DNA from: Pseudoalteromonas sp. N1230-9
GTDB taxonomy: Bacteria; Pseudomonadota; Gammaproteobacteria; Enterobacterales; Alteromonadaceae
NCBI RefSeq assembly: GCF_032716425.1
Contig: NZ_CP090419.1
Location: forward strand, 259,001 to 323,000
Direction: 5' to 3'
DNA: 64,000 nt
A program made the translations under genes and the position numbers. Shown in pieces: positions 8,836 through 16,483 of this stretch (positions are counted from its first letter, which is position 1; every line of letters begins with the position of its first letter). The notes under the pieces were generated by a model, which worked only from the letters and a program-made list of their open reading frames with translations, was not told where the DNA came from and did not search any database.

Positions 8836-9375
8836 ATGGGTTCATTACAAGATCAATTACTTAAGGCGGGGCTTACTACTTCGCATAAAGCTAAGGTAGC
8901 TAAAACTGAAAAGCGCAAACAGCAAAAGAAAAAAAAGAAAGGCGCCACCAGTAACCCCAGCGATTTACAAAAGCACATTGAGCAAACTAAACTCGAACAG
9001 CAAAAAAAAGCAGATGAGTTAAATAAAGCGCGTTTAGAAGAGCAGAAGCAGCGTGAACAAGTTGCACGCGTTAAGCAAATTTTAGAGCACCACAACCAAG
9101 ATGAGATCCGTGGTGATCGCACTTTCAATTTTACGTACCAAAACAAAGTGAAAGAGTTGGACGTAAATGAAAAAACACAAAAAGCCCTTGCGGGTGGTCG
9201 CCTCGCGATTTGTGTTTTAGAAGGTCAGTTTTTTGTACTGGAAGATGAACCAGCACGAAAAGTCGCTGAAGTCAGCGAAGAATATATAGTGTTCCATGTT
9301 GAACCAGAAGATAAGCAAAAGGATGAAGATGATCCTTATGCTGATTTCGAAGTACCTGATGATTTAATCTGGTAA
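8836..9375 (+). CDS. DUF2058 (YaiL-type) nucleoprotein/polynucleotide-associated protein
   Basis: A 179-residue soluble protein. The N-terminal half is a highly basic Lys/Gln-rich coil (residues about 20-85, including a KKKKK run). The C-terminal half contains the family core with the RTFNFTYQNKVKELDVNE and GRLAICVLEGQFFVLE stretches, and the acidic end DDPYADFEVPDDLIW. This pattern matches DUF2058/YaiL proteins, annotated as nucleic-acid associated but without a proven function. It is preceded by 233 bases that include its likely promoter (AT-rich, no gene seen), and is not in an operon. Confidence 0.85.
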   Translation: MGSLQDQLLKAGLTTSHKAKVAKTEKRKQQKKKKKGATSNPSDLQKHIEQTKLEQQKKADELNKARLEEQKQREQVARVKQILEHHNQDEIRGDRTFNFTYQNKVKELDVNEKTQKALAGGRLAICVLEGQFFVLEDEPARKVAEVSEEYIVFHVEPEDKQKDEDDPYADFEVPDDLIW

Positions 9376-9501
9376 ATACAGTTACTGTATAGGGTGTTTA
9401 AGTTGCGGTAACAATAATGTGTTTTTTTCGGGTGCAATATTCCTAAATCATGGTCTACACTAAAGAAAATGTTTTCTAACCCGTCACAAAGAGAAGATAC
9501 A

Positions 9502-9825
9502 ATGAGCAAGATAACTAAAATACTATGTGGGGCAAGCTTAGCAATGGCTGCTAGCTTTTCGTTTAACTCAATGGCAGCTGATGGTGCCACACTTTACACA
9601 GCAAAACTTTGCCAAACTTGCCATGGTGCTGAAGGTAAAGCACCAATTATGGCGCAATACCCTAAATTAAATGGCCAAAATAAAGAATATTTACTTGCAC
9701 AAATGAAAGACATTAAGTCTGGTGCGCGTAGTAATGGTATGGCTGCAGCAATGAAAGCAATGGTTGCAAATGTATCTGAAGAAGAAATGTCAGCAATCGC
9801 AGACTACTTATCGCAAGTAAAATAA
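9502..9825 (+). CDS. Periplasmic monohaem cytochrome c (c5/c553-like)
   Basis: A 107-residue preprotein with a Sec signal peptide ending near residue 25 (NSMA) and one haem site CQTCH at residues 37-41. The axial methionine is expected in the NGMAAAMKAM segment. Mature size (about 82 residues) fits small class I cytochromes c that shuttle electrons in the periplasm to terminal oxidases or peroxidases. The frame opens earlier (ATG 9469), but ATG 9502 follows a GAGAAG Shine-Dalgarno and gives a proper signal peptide. A strong terminator follows. Confidence 0.88.
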   Translation: MSKITKILCGASLAMAASFSFNSMAADGATLYTAKLCQTCHGAEGKAPIMAQYPKLNGQNKEYLLAQMKDIKSGARSNGMAAAMKAMVANVSEEEMSAIADYLSQVK

Positions 9826-9843
9826 TCTTCGTTTGTTATTTTT

Positions 9844-9874
9844 AAAGGCCACATCAATTGATGTGGCCTTTTTG
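9844..9874 (+). terminator. Intrinsic terminator of the cytochrome c gene
   Basis: AAAGGCCACATCAATTGATG and its complement form a near-perfect palindrome of about 12 bp per arm, followed by a T run. Confidence 0.9.
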
Positions 9875-9955
9875 TATCAGCTATTGATTATCATTAAATA
9901 GTTATTTAGACTTCTATACATCTATTTGTGCAGTGTCACATATACAAGGTTTTCC

Positions 9956-10723
9956 ATGTTTGACTTACCAAAACTCGATTTAAAAAATAAAGTATCTGAA
10001 CAAGAATGGCAGTTACGTGTCGATTTAGCGGCATGTTACCGCTTGATGGAACACTTTCGTTGGGGTGATCTAATTTACACTCACCTTTCGGCACGTTTAC
10101 CAGGTACAGATCATTACTTAGTCAATGCCTTTGGTTTAAGTTTTGATGAAGTGACAGCATCCAACCTAGTTAAGGTTGATTTAGCCGGTAATATTCTTGA
10201 TGACACGCCGTTTAAGATTAACCCTGCAGGTTTCACAATTCATAGTGCTATTCACGAAGTACGTGATGATGCTCACTGCGTTATTCATCTACACACAAAA
10301 GAAACCATTGCTGTGGCAACCCAAGAGAAAGGTCTGTTGCCACTAAGCCAGTATTCAATGTTTTCATTACCTTCATTGTCTTATCATGGCTACGAAGGCT
10401 TAGCGGTAAACAGTGACGAGAAAAAGCGTTTGCAAGATGATTTAGGCACCACCAATCACATGCTATTGGTTAACCACGGCGGCTTAACTGTTGGCCCAAC
10501 AGTCGGTGATGCGTTTATGCGCTTTTATGATTTGCAGCGTGCCTGTGAAATTCAATTGGCGATTCAAGCCAGTGGTCAAACGGCAATCCCTGTACCACAA
10601 CCTATTATCGATAATATTTATAATCAAGCGAATGTCGTGCACAGCGGCAGCACCGGTGGGCAGCTAGCTTGGCCGGCAATGCTGCGTAAAGCTTATCGTC
10701 TTGATCCTAGTTTTGCTCAGTAA
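9956..10723 (+). CDS. Class II aldolase/adducin-family protein
   Basis: A 255-residue cytoplasmic protein of the class II (zinc) aldolase/adducin family. Members cleave or epimerise sugar-type substrates by stabilising an enediolate on a zinc ion. Seen: FRWGDLIYTHLSARLPG near the N terminus, the metal-binding pair in HCVIHLHTKET, and LLVNHGGLTVG with another likely His ligand. ATG 9956 with an upstream AAGG is preferred to TTG 9926. The next gene, an enolase-superfamily dehydratase, begins 11 bases later, so they form an operon. With the lactonase and dehydrogenase further right, this suggests cleavage of a 2-keto-3-deoxy sugar acid. The true substrate is not known. Confidence 0.8.
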   Translation: MFDLPKLDLKNKVSEQEWQLRVDLAACYRLMEHFRWGDLIYTHLSARLPGTDHYLVNAFGLSFDEVTASNLVKVDLAGNILDDTPFKINPAGFTIHSAIHEVRDDAHCVIHLHTKETIAVATQEKGLLPLSQYSMFSLPSLSYHGYEGLAVNSDEKKRLQDDLGTTNHMLLVNHGGLTVGPTVGDAFMRFYDLQRACEIQLAIQASGQTAIPVPQPIIDNIYNQANVVHSGSTGGQLAWPAMLRKAYRLDPSFAQ

Positions 10724-10733
10724 GGAGTAACCA

Positions 10734-11909
10734 ATGAAAGTTAATCGCGTCGAAGTGTTCGATATTCATTGTCCAGACAGACCTGCTTGGACACCTGTTT
10801 TTGTGCGTATTCACACCGATGAAGGTATTAGCGGTGTGGGTGAAGCGGGTCTGGCTTATGATTTAGGTCATAGCGCAGCTGCGGCAATGATTAAAGAAAT
10901 GGCTGATGCCTTTTTAATTGGTCATGACCCATTTCAAACAGAAAAACTATGGTCACGAATGCTACGCGAAAGCTTTTGGGGTTTAGGTGGCGGGCCTGTT
11001 GTGTATGCAGCAATGAGTGCCATTGATACCGCACTTTGGGATATTAAGGGTAAAGCGCTAGGTTTACCTGTTTACCAGTTACTAGGTGGTAAAGTTAACG
11101 ATAAGCTTCGTACTTATGCATCGCAACTACAATTTGACTGGGATAGTGAATTCAAAGCACTTGTTCACCCACAGGAATACGCAGAAGCAGCACTAAAAGC
11201 CATGGCTGAAGGGTATGATGCGGTAAAAGTTGACCCTATCCAGTACGATAAAAACGGCAATACTTATTACGATCGCACTAACATTATTTCTCGCGCAGAA
11301 ATGAAGCTATATCGCGCGCGTATGCAAGCTATTCGTGAAGCGGTAGGTGATGAAGTTGACATTATTTTTGAATGTCACAGCTTACCTGGCGCAACATCAG
11401 CAATTCAAATTGGTGAAATTGCTGAAGAGTTCGATTGTATGTATTACGAAGAGCCAGTGAACTACTTAAATCATTCATTACATGCAAAAGTTGCTGATAA
11501 AGTAGCGGTGCCAATTGCAGGTGGTGAACGTTTGTATAACCGCTGGGGTGTGCGCCCTTACTTAGAAGATCAAAGTATTGATGTATTACAGCCAGACTTA
11601 GGCCTGTGTGGTGGTTTTACTGAAACTAAAAAAGTGTGTGATTATGCTGATATCTTTGATGTGCGTATTCAAGCTCACGTGTGTGGCGGCCCAGTAGCAA
11701 CAGCTGCTTCCTTACACCTAGAAACCGCTATTCCTAACTTTTTAATTCACGAACATCACACCTATGCGATTAAAAAGTGGAACCGTGAGCTATGTATACA
11801 AGATCCACAACCTAAAAATGGCTTCTTCCAAGTATCAGAAGAGCCAGGGATCGGTATTGAGCTAAATGATGAAGTTGTTATGCGCTCACAGCGTGTTGAG
11901 ATAAAGTAA
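10734..11909 (+). CDS. Enolase-superfamily sugar acid dehydratase (mandelate racemase/galactonate dehydratase-like)
   Basis: A 391-residue enzyme of the enolase superfamily, which abstracts a proton next to a carboxylate with Mg2+. The N-terminal capping domain covers about 1-125 (SAIDTALWDIKGKALGLPVYQLLGG at its end). The barrel shows KVDP (Lys near 165), ECHS (Glu 213 and His 215), YYEEPV (Glu near 240), AGGERL (Glu near 265) and QAHVCGG (His near 315). That set fits acid-sugar dehydratases of the D-galactonate/D-mannonate dehydratase kind. Its Shine-Dalgarno (AAGGAG) overlaps the stop of the aldolase gene. A second copy of the last 205 bases lies at 20443-20647. Confidence 0.85.
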   Translation: MKVNRVEVFDIHCPDRPAWTPVFVRIHTDEGISGVGEAGLAYDLGHSAAAAMIKEMADAFLIGHDPFQTEKLWSRMLRESFWGLGGGPVVYAAMSAIDTALWDIKGKALGLPVYQLLGGKVNDKLRTYASQLQFDWDSEFKALVHPQEYAEAALKAMAEGYDAVKVDPIQYDKNGNTYYDRTNIISRAEMKLYRARMQAIREAVGDEVDIIFECHSLPGATSAIQIGEIAEEFDCMYYEEPVNYLNHSLHAKVADKVAVPIAGGERLYNRWGVRPYLEDQSIDVLQPDLGLCGGFTETKKVCDYADIFDVRIQAHVCGGPVATAASLHLETAIPNFLIHEHHTYAIKKWNRELCIQDPQPKNGFFQVSEEPGIGIELNDEVVMRSQRVEIK

Positions 11910-11942
11910 AAGCGTTTAGGTAATGCCCCGTTAAGTGGAGTA

Positions 11943-12638
11943 TTACCTGATAACTTCGAGGCGATTGTTAATGTTTAAGATGGCTTCACATTCGGTCGTA
12001 TCATTAAATGAAACGAGTACAGCTCTCTCTAGCCATGATTCGGGTTCAATAATTTCTCCCCATTTGACAGAACCAAAAGATAGATAAAACTTAAAAGGTG
12101 GCACAGGCCACATAAATGTTAAATTAGGTTGGGCATCAACTAAGAATAACCCTGAGCCCGAAAGCCCTATTCCAATACCTGCGGCTATTTGAGATGATGT
12201 AGTTTTTGAGTTAGGTACTTCAGAATCACAGGTGATCGTTATTTGACCATTGTTGCTTTTTTCAAGTGTGCTAAAACAGTAACTTAACTGCTTTTTGTTG
12301 TATTGTAATGTCGTACATCCTTTTTCAGGCGGGTTAATGTCAAGGCATTGAGATGCAGCGGCGTTTATTTTAATGTTTCGACTTAATGATGAGAAACTAG
12401 GTTCCCTAACATCGCAAACAACACCTGGTTGTAAATGGCTTCCAGGTTGTGACCAAATAACATTGAAGATATCGCTCCATGAAAATCTTACCATTGTATT
12501 TGGTTCTGCATATTTAACCATCCATGCCAGTGTATAGAACGAACTATTCTGAGCTTGTTCTTCAGGCAACGTCATAAAGACACAAAAACTCGTTGCATTG
12601 CTGGAGTTATTTTTAACTTTTAAAGTATAGTTAGTCAT
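11943..12638 (-). CDS. RhiA-like protein A (paralogue of the gene at 13756)
   Basis: A 231-residue protein without a signal peptide. It is clearly paralogous to the 211-residue neighbour. Shared blocks are KNNSSNATSFCVF, FYTLAWMVKYA, QPGVVCDV, SEVPNSKTTSS, AAGIGIGLSGSGLFLVDAQP and a final GEI segment. The pattern (short N-terminal KVKN strand, TLAW, LxPGV, GxGxSG, QPN) recalls RhiA, a rhizosphere-expressed Rhizobium leguminosarum protein. This link is from memory and needs an HMM check. It carries an extra cysteine-bearing stretch around residues 98-130. It is the last gene of a three-gene minus-strand operon, 27 bases after the tail-collar gene. Function is unknown. Confidence 0.6.
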   Translation of the reverse strand: MTNYTLKVKNNSSNATSFCVFMTLPEEQAQNSSFYTLAWMVKYAEPNTMVRFSWSDIFNVIWSQPGSHLQPGVVCDVREPSFSSLSRNIKINAAASQCLDINPPEKGCTTLQYNKKQLSYCFSTLEKSNNGQITITCDSEVPNSKTTSSQIAAGIGIGLSGSGLFLVDAQPNLTFMWPVPPFKFYLSFGSVKWGEIIEPESWLERAVLVSFNDTTECEAILNINNRLEVIR

Positions 12639-12665
12639 TGCTCTGGCACACCTTCCTAAAAGATA

Positions 12666-13700
12666 TTAAGCCCACTTAATTGTAAATAATTCTGCAATAT
12701 TGATTGGACGTGTTTCAAGGTCACCCTCTGTCGTGATCTGAGTTTGAGTGCTCGCTGTAGGATTAACACCATAGGCTGGGGCTCCTTTTTCAGGATTAAG
12801 CATATTTACAGGCTTAAAAGTAATGGTATGTTGATGCTCTTTAAATATGTCGGGCTCTGTTGTACCCACTAGATCCCCCGTATTATTCGAATCACCTGAC
12901 ATTTTACGTTGTTTGGCATTTTTATCTCTACCTGCTGAGTTATCCCAAGCACGGCTGAAATATCCTCTAAAATCAGGTAATAAAGAGAACTCTCCTTGCT
13001 TGCCAAAGCGATAGTTTATGACCGAGTTTAGCCGTGTTTGATCACTGTTCAATGCAATTGGTATAGCACATAAAGGTAGTTCTTCCGCTGGTGCTTGTTC
13101 TGTTGCTACGTATTGTTTTCGCTCACCAATGACACCTGTAACAATGCAAGGCAGGCTAGCTAAAGCTATATAGCCCTTGTTTGCGAATATTTTTTTTACA
13201 GAAATAACGACAGACGGGGAAGAGCAAGAAAGTTCAACAAAAACAGTTTTCGCATCCATTGCAATATCTAATTCGGTAGATATATTGAGCTCTTGACTGT
13301 TTTGGACTGTATATGTTCTTTGGACATATGTAATACCGTCTGACAAGCAAAAATGAAGCTCGCCTTTTCCTTTAACATTTAACTGTGCCACACAGCTAAT
13401 GTGTTCAGAACATAGGGTTTCTTTCCATCTTGGAAACTCGTGAATATTTTGTCGAAAGCGCATTGTGGCGTTTTCTTCTGTACTGGTAACGATTCGACAG
13501 CCGTTATTTTCTGAGCTAATTTGTGAACCACTGCCTGGATCACTGTATACCCAGCCATCGGGGTGGTTATACTTAATAGGTTGGGTATTTGTTTGATTAC
13601 TAAAATAACGAAAATCGTGGTTATACACTAAATTTCTTTGTTGCATTGCAAATAATAAACTATCTATATCATAAGTATGTTGATTATCTAGAACAGCCAT
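12666..13700 (-). CDS. Phage tail-collar domain protein (orphan)
   Basis: A 344-residue protein. The C-terminal third reads as a tail-collar/tail-fibre module: LLPDFRGYFSRAWDNSAGRD, then GTTEPDIFKEHQHTITF and the terminal ETRPINIAELFTIKW, which match collar proteins of phage T4-like fibres and the MdpB group of bacterial collar proteins. The N-terminal part (about 1-190) is a beta-rich region, including a PDGWVYSDPGS segment that may be a carbohydrate-binding-like jelly roll. The frame opens at 13748, but ATG 13700 has a strong GGAGGGAA Shine-Dalgarno and is chosen. No other phage gene is nearby. It lies between two RhiA-like genes, which suggests a joint structure or a surface-exposed product. 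Confidence 0.75.
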   Translation of the reverse strand: MAVLDNQHTYDIDSLLFAMQQRNLVYNHDFRYFSNQTNTQPIKYNHPDGWVYSDPGSGSQISSENNGCRIVTSTEENATMRFRQNIHEFPRWKETLCSEHISCVAQLNVKGKGELHFCLSDGITYVQRTYTVQNSQELNISTELDIAMDAKTVFVELSCSSPSVVISVKKIFANKGYIALASLPCIVTGVIGERKQYVATEQAPAEELPLCAIPIALNSDQTRLNSVINYRFGKQGEFSLLPDFRGYFSRAWDNSAGRDKNAKQRKMSGDSNNTGDLVGTTEPDIFKEHQHTITFKPVNMLNPEKGAPAYGVNPTASTQTQITTEGDLETRPINIAELFTIKWA

Positions 13701-13755
13701 ATCTGATTCCCTCCAATTAATGTGTGCGCCATCAAGCAGCGCACACAAATTAGCG

Positions 13756-14391
13756 TTAATTTAGTACTAAAACATTTTGGCTATTTAAGGTTGCGCTCTG
13801 CGTTAAAATTCCTTGATATGGAATTTCGAGGGCTCTGCCGCTGTTCATGATTGTTTGCGTATCTAAAATTTCGCCAGTTTTGAAGTTACCAGCAATAAGG
13901 TAATATTTAGGCTTGGGTGTCCATGTTAAATTCATATTTGGTTGCGTACTGACTAAAAAAGTACCCGCACCACTCATAGCAATACCGATCCCCGCAGCAG
14001 CTGATGGCGTGGTGTTTGAATTAGGTACTGTCTCGTCACAATTTGTAAAAATACTACCACTATTGCCTTTAACAGGAGAGCTCATGTTAAAGGCATCATT
14101 AACATTGTCGTAGCCTAAACTGACTGTATTCGCACCATCTAAATCAACTCGTTTTGATTGTGATGTTTTACAGATAACGCCAGGGCGAAGCTCTTGACCT
14201 GGTCTTGACCAAATTGCACTGTAGTCAATTTCCCAAGCAAATTCGGCAGTTGTTCCTTGATATGCGTACTTGCTAAACCAAGCTAATGTGAATACATTAC
14301 CGCCAACATCTAATGATGGCTTTTCTTGGAAAATTGCAAATCGTGTTGGGTTAGTTGAGTCGTTTTTAACTGATAATTTATAAATAGACAT
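13756..14391 (-). CDS. RhiA-like protein B
   Basis: A 211-residue protein, first gene of the minus-strand operon, with a good Shine-Dalgarno region (AAAGGAAACGAGG). It shows TLAWFSKYAYQGTT, AIWSRPGQELRPGVIC, AGIGIAMSGAGTFLV and STQPNMNLTWTPKPKYYLI, features I associate with the RhiA family. The related gene two positions downstream is longer. There is no signal peptide and no membrane segment. A beta-rich fold is likely. RhiA-type proteins have no established biochemical activity, so only the family resemblance is claimed. The divergent gene on the left side of the shared promoter region encodes a small exported protein. Confidence 0.62.
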   Translation of the reverse strand: MSIYKLSVKNDSTNPTRFAIFQEKPSLDVGGNVFTLAWFSKYAYQGTTAEFAWEIDYSAIWSRPGQELRPGVICKTSQSKRVDLDGANTVSLGYDNVNDAFNMSSPVKGNSGSIFTNCDETVPNSNTTPSAAAGIGIAMSGAGTFLVSTQPNMNLTWTPKPKYYLIAGNFKTGEILDTQTIMNSGRALEIPYQGILTQSATLNSQNVLVLN

Positions 14392-14605
14392 CCTCGTTTC
14401 CTTTTAGTTGTGTTACATCGTGTAAGTAGGTGTGTACTTGGTATGTCAACCAAGTCACCAAAAGGTAGGTCTTCTATTTAGAGATTGTTATTACGAAGTA
14501 TTACCAGCACTGTGTAATACTTTGTTATGGATTATTTCTCCCTAGTATCTAGATTGAGAAAGGAAGAGTGACTTCCTATCAATTTAGATTACAAAGGAGA
14601 CAGTA

Positions 14606-14998
14606 ATGAAATTAATTAATTCGGTTATCTATTGCAGCTTTATCAGCTGCCTATTTATTTCTGCGACTCAGGCGGCTGCAGACCCAAAATGTGATGTAAC
14701 AGCACAATCTTTTGCTCATATTGAATTAAGGCATTGCACTGCAGGTGTACAAGCCAGTCAATTTTTACCTCAGTATTGTGCAACAATTAAAGATGCACAA
14801 AAATTTTGCGAACAAGTGCAAAATGCAACGAATAAATCACGAACGGTACAGCCTGATGGTCGTATTAGGTATGATGCTAACTTGGGGATAGTCGTTGGTA
14901 CTCAGCAAGAGAAGTGCGCTCGCTTGATAATTAGACCAGATGGACAGGTCGTGACTCAGTTCCCTGAACTAAATGGTGCACCAGGAAACTGTTCTTAA
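14606..14998 (+). CDS. Small exported cysteine-containing protein, unknown function
   Basis: A 130-residue protein with a signal peptide (about residues 1-25, cleavage after ATQAAA). It has an AAAGGAG Shine-Dalgarno at ideal spacing. The mature part has seven cysteines, so periplasmic or extracellular disulfides are likely. Segments such as VQPDGRIRYDANLG and IIRPDGQVVTQFPEL are not recognised. It is transcribed divergently from the RhiA-like/tail-collar operon, with about 214 bases of shared AT-rich upstream region, and precedes a second small gene by 23 bases. It is probably part of the same accessory system. Confidence 0.7.
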   Translation: MKLINSVIYCSFISCLFISATQAAADPKCDVTAQSFAHIELRHCTAGVQASQFLPQYCATIKDAQKFCEQVQNATNKSRTVQPDGRIRYDANLGIVVGTQQEKCARLIIRPDGQVVTQFPELNGAPGNCS

Positions 14999-15021
14999 TG
15001 TTAATTTTGGAATAGATAATT

Positions 15022-15354
15022 ATGAGAAAGGTCGTTCTATCATCTACAACATTAAATCTCGATGAGCCTGAATTTCAATGTTCTTTGACAGATGAACTTT
15101 GGCATGATGGTTATGAGTATGTAATGATGTTAGATGATGCTCCTATACTACAGCGATTTTGGAAGCATCAATATGGCCTAGAGGCTGAAAATCCGATACG
15201 AGTAAGTATGCTTAATCAGCTTACAGAAGAGCTTGATAAGTGTATTGCATGTTATCCTATGAATAAGTCGCTTGTGGCATTTAGCCTTGAATTTAAATCA
15301 TTGATAAATAAAGCTGTAAGTTACAATTGTTCGCTACAAATAATAGCTCAGTAA
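15022..15354 (+). CDS. Small hypothetical protein
   Basis: A 110-residue acidic soluble protein without a signal peptide and without a recognised domain. It follows the exported Cys protein by 23 bases and has a GGAA-type Shine-Dalgarno, so the two are probably co-transcribed. Its segments DELWHDGYEYVMMLDDAP and KSLVAFSLEFKSLINKAV look like a folded alpha/beta protein. Being cytosolic and next to a secreted partner, it could be a chaperone or immunity-type protein, but nothing in the sequence proves this. Confidence 0.6.
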   Translation: MRKVVLSSTTLNLDEPEFQCSLTDELWHDGYEYVMMLDDAPILQRFWKHQYGLEAENPIRVSMLNQLTEELDKCIACYPMNKSLVAFSLEFKSLINKAVSYNCSLQIIAQ

Positions 15355-15363
15355 TCGACCAAT

Positions 15364-15399
15364 GAATGGCTGTAGCTCAGCTCGTTGCCACAGCCATTT
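15364..15399. terminator. Hairpin between convergent genes, probable bidirectional terminator
   Basis: AATGGCTGT and ACAGCCATT form a 9-bp stem with a loop of about 17 bases. It is followed by TTCTTAATTTTT on the plus strand. It lies between the convergent 110-residue gene and the FHA regulator gene. The long loop makes this moderate evidence. Confidence 0.5.
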
Positions 15400-15400
15400 C

Positions 15401-16363
15401 TTAATTTTTAGGCTCTGTTGATTCACAATTCGGCCCCTTTACAATTGTAAAACACTTCCCTGCAAAACGAACTTTACCTCGTTTACGTTCAATCAAAACA
15501 TCAGCAGAGAGTGTATTATTGAAAGATTCCATAAATTGTTTTCGCGCACGGTGGATCTGAATATTGACATGGCATTCATTAATACCAAGATCGCGTGCTA
15601 ATTTCTTAACTGGTACCCAGCCCTGTACATCTTTCTCAAATTTATTTTCAATATCGGCCAGTTTATTGCGAGCCAGCAGCACGGTGAGATAGTGATGAGA
15701 GCGAACATCTAGGTCAAGTAATGTGTTGTGTTGTCTTATTTTGAGTTCAGTTTGCTCTTCATCTAGGCTCAAGTTGAATATAAATTGAAGGTCATTAATA
15801 GGTGTTGGGCTTAAATTCAGAGTATTTTCTTGCGATGTCATTTCAGCTTGAAAAAACTGCCACAGCTGCTCTCCTATTGTTATTTGATGACCATCTTCTA
15901 AAGTAACTAATTGGTGAGTTTCAGTATTTTCATAGCACCAAGAGAGCCTATCAGGATCGTAAAAAATAACGGCTGTTGGGTGTTGGCTATCAGGTAAAAA
16001 ATGATAACGTTCGAGCAAAATACAATGTGTGTTTGTGCCATTGATAGGTAGTAAAAGATCTCTGGGCGGATCGATAGAAGTTAATTGGTAATCTAAGTTA
16101 TTTATTTCTGAAAAGCTTAGACGATCATTTAAGGCTAATGGGGAGTTGATTTGTTTATCAAGCCGTTTCCCGTTTAGCCAAATACCATTTTTGCTTAGAT
16201 CACGAATATACCAGTGTGGCTCGACCCATTCTATTACAGCATGAATACGTGTCACTTCTGGGTAGTTTAATAATGTGTCAACAGAGTGGGCTAGCCGACC
16301 AAAGCGATGAAAGTCGCGCAGATAAAAGCTCACATCTGAGTTTAAACTAGCCAGTATAGCCAT
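15401..16363 (-). CDS. FHA domain plus winged-helix DNA-binding regulator
   Basis: A 320-residue soluble protein with two recognisable parts. The N-terminal FHA domain (about 15-95) shows RFGRL, TRIHAVIEW and LSKNGIWLNGKRL, which correspond to the GR, SxxH and NG residues that bind phosphothreonine. The C-terminal region (about 210-310) looks like a winged helix: LLDLDVRSHHYLTVLLARNK, a helix-turn-helix around VKKLARDLGINECHVNIQIH, and a wing-like RKRGKVRFAGKCF. It is divergent from a Ser/Thr kinase gene, so the likely logic is phosphorylation-dependent control of the module's promoters, as for EmbR-type regulators. The middle 100 residues are not recognised. Confidence 0.75.
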   Translation of the reverse strand: MAILASLNSDVSFYLRDFHRFGRLAHSVDTLLNYPEVTRIHAVIEWVEPHWYIRDLSKNGIWLNGKRLDKQINSPLALNDRLSFSEINNLDYQLTSIDPPRDLLLPINGTNTHCILLERYHFLPDSQHPTAVIFYDPDRLSWCYENTETHQLVTLEDGHQITIGEQLWQFFQAEMTSQENTLNLSPTPINDLQFIFNLSLDEEQTELKIRQHNTLLDLDVRSHHYLTVLLARNKLADIENKFEKDVQGWVPVKKLARDLGINECHVNIQIHRARKQFMESFNNTLSADVLIERKRGKVRFAGKCFTIVKGPNCESTEPKN

Positions 16364-16483
16364 ATAACTCTCTTTTAGTCCTTGAATAGAAATATAACTC
16401 TATCATAGTGTGTACATTAATTTTGCATTTAATTAACATTGAATACTAAACTAATTATTTATATGTGATGGATCGAGTAGTTT

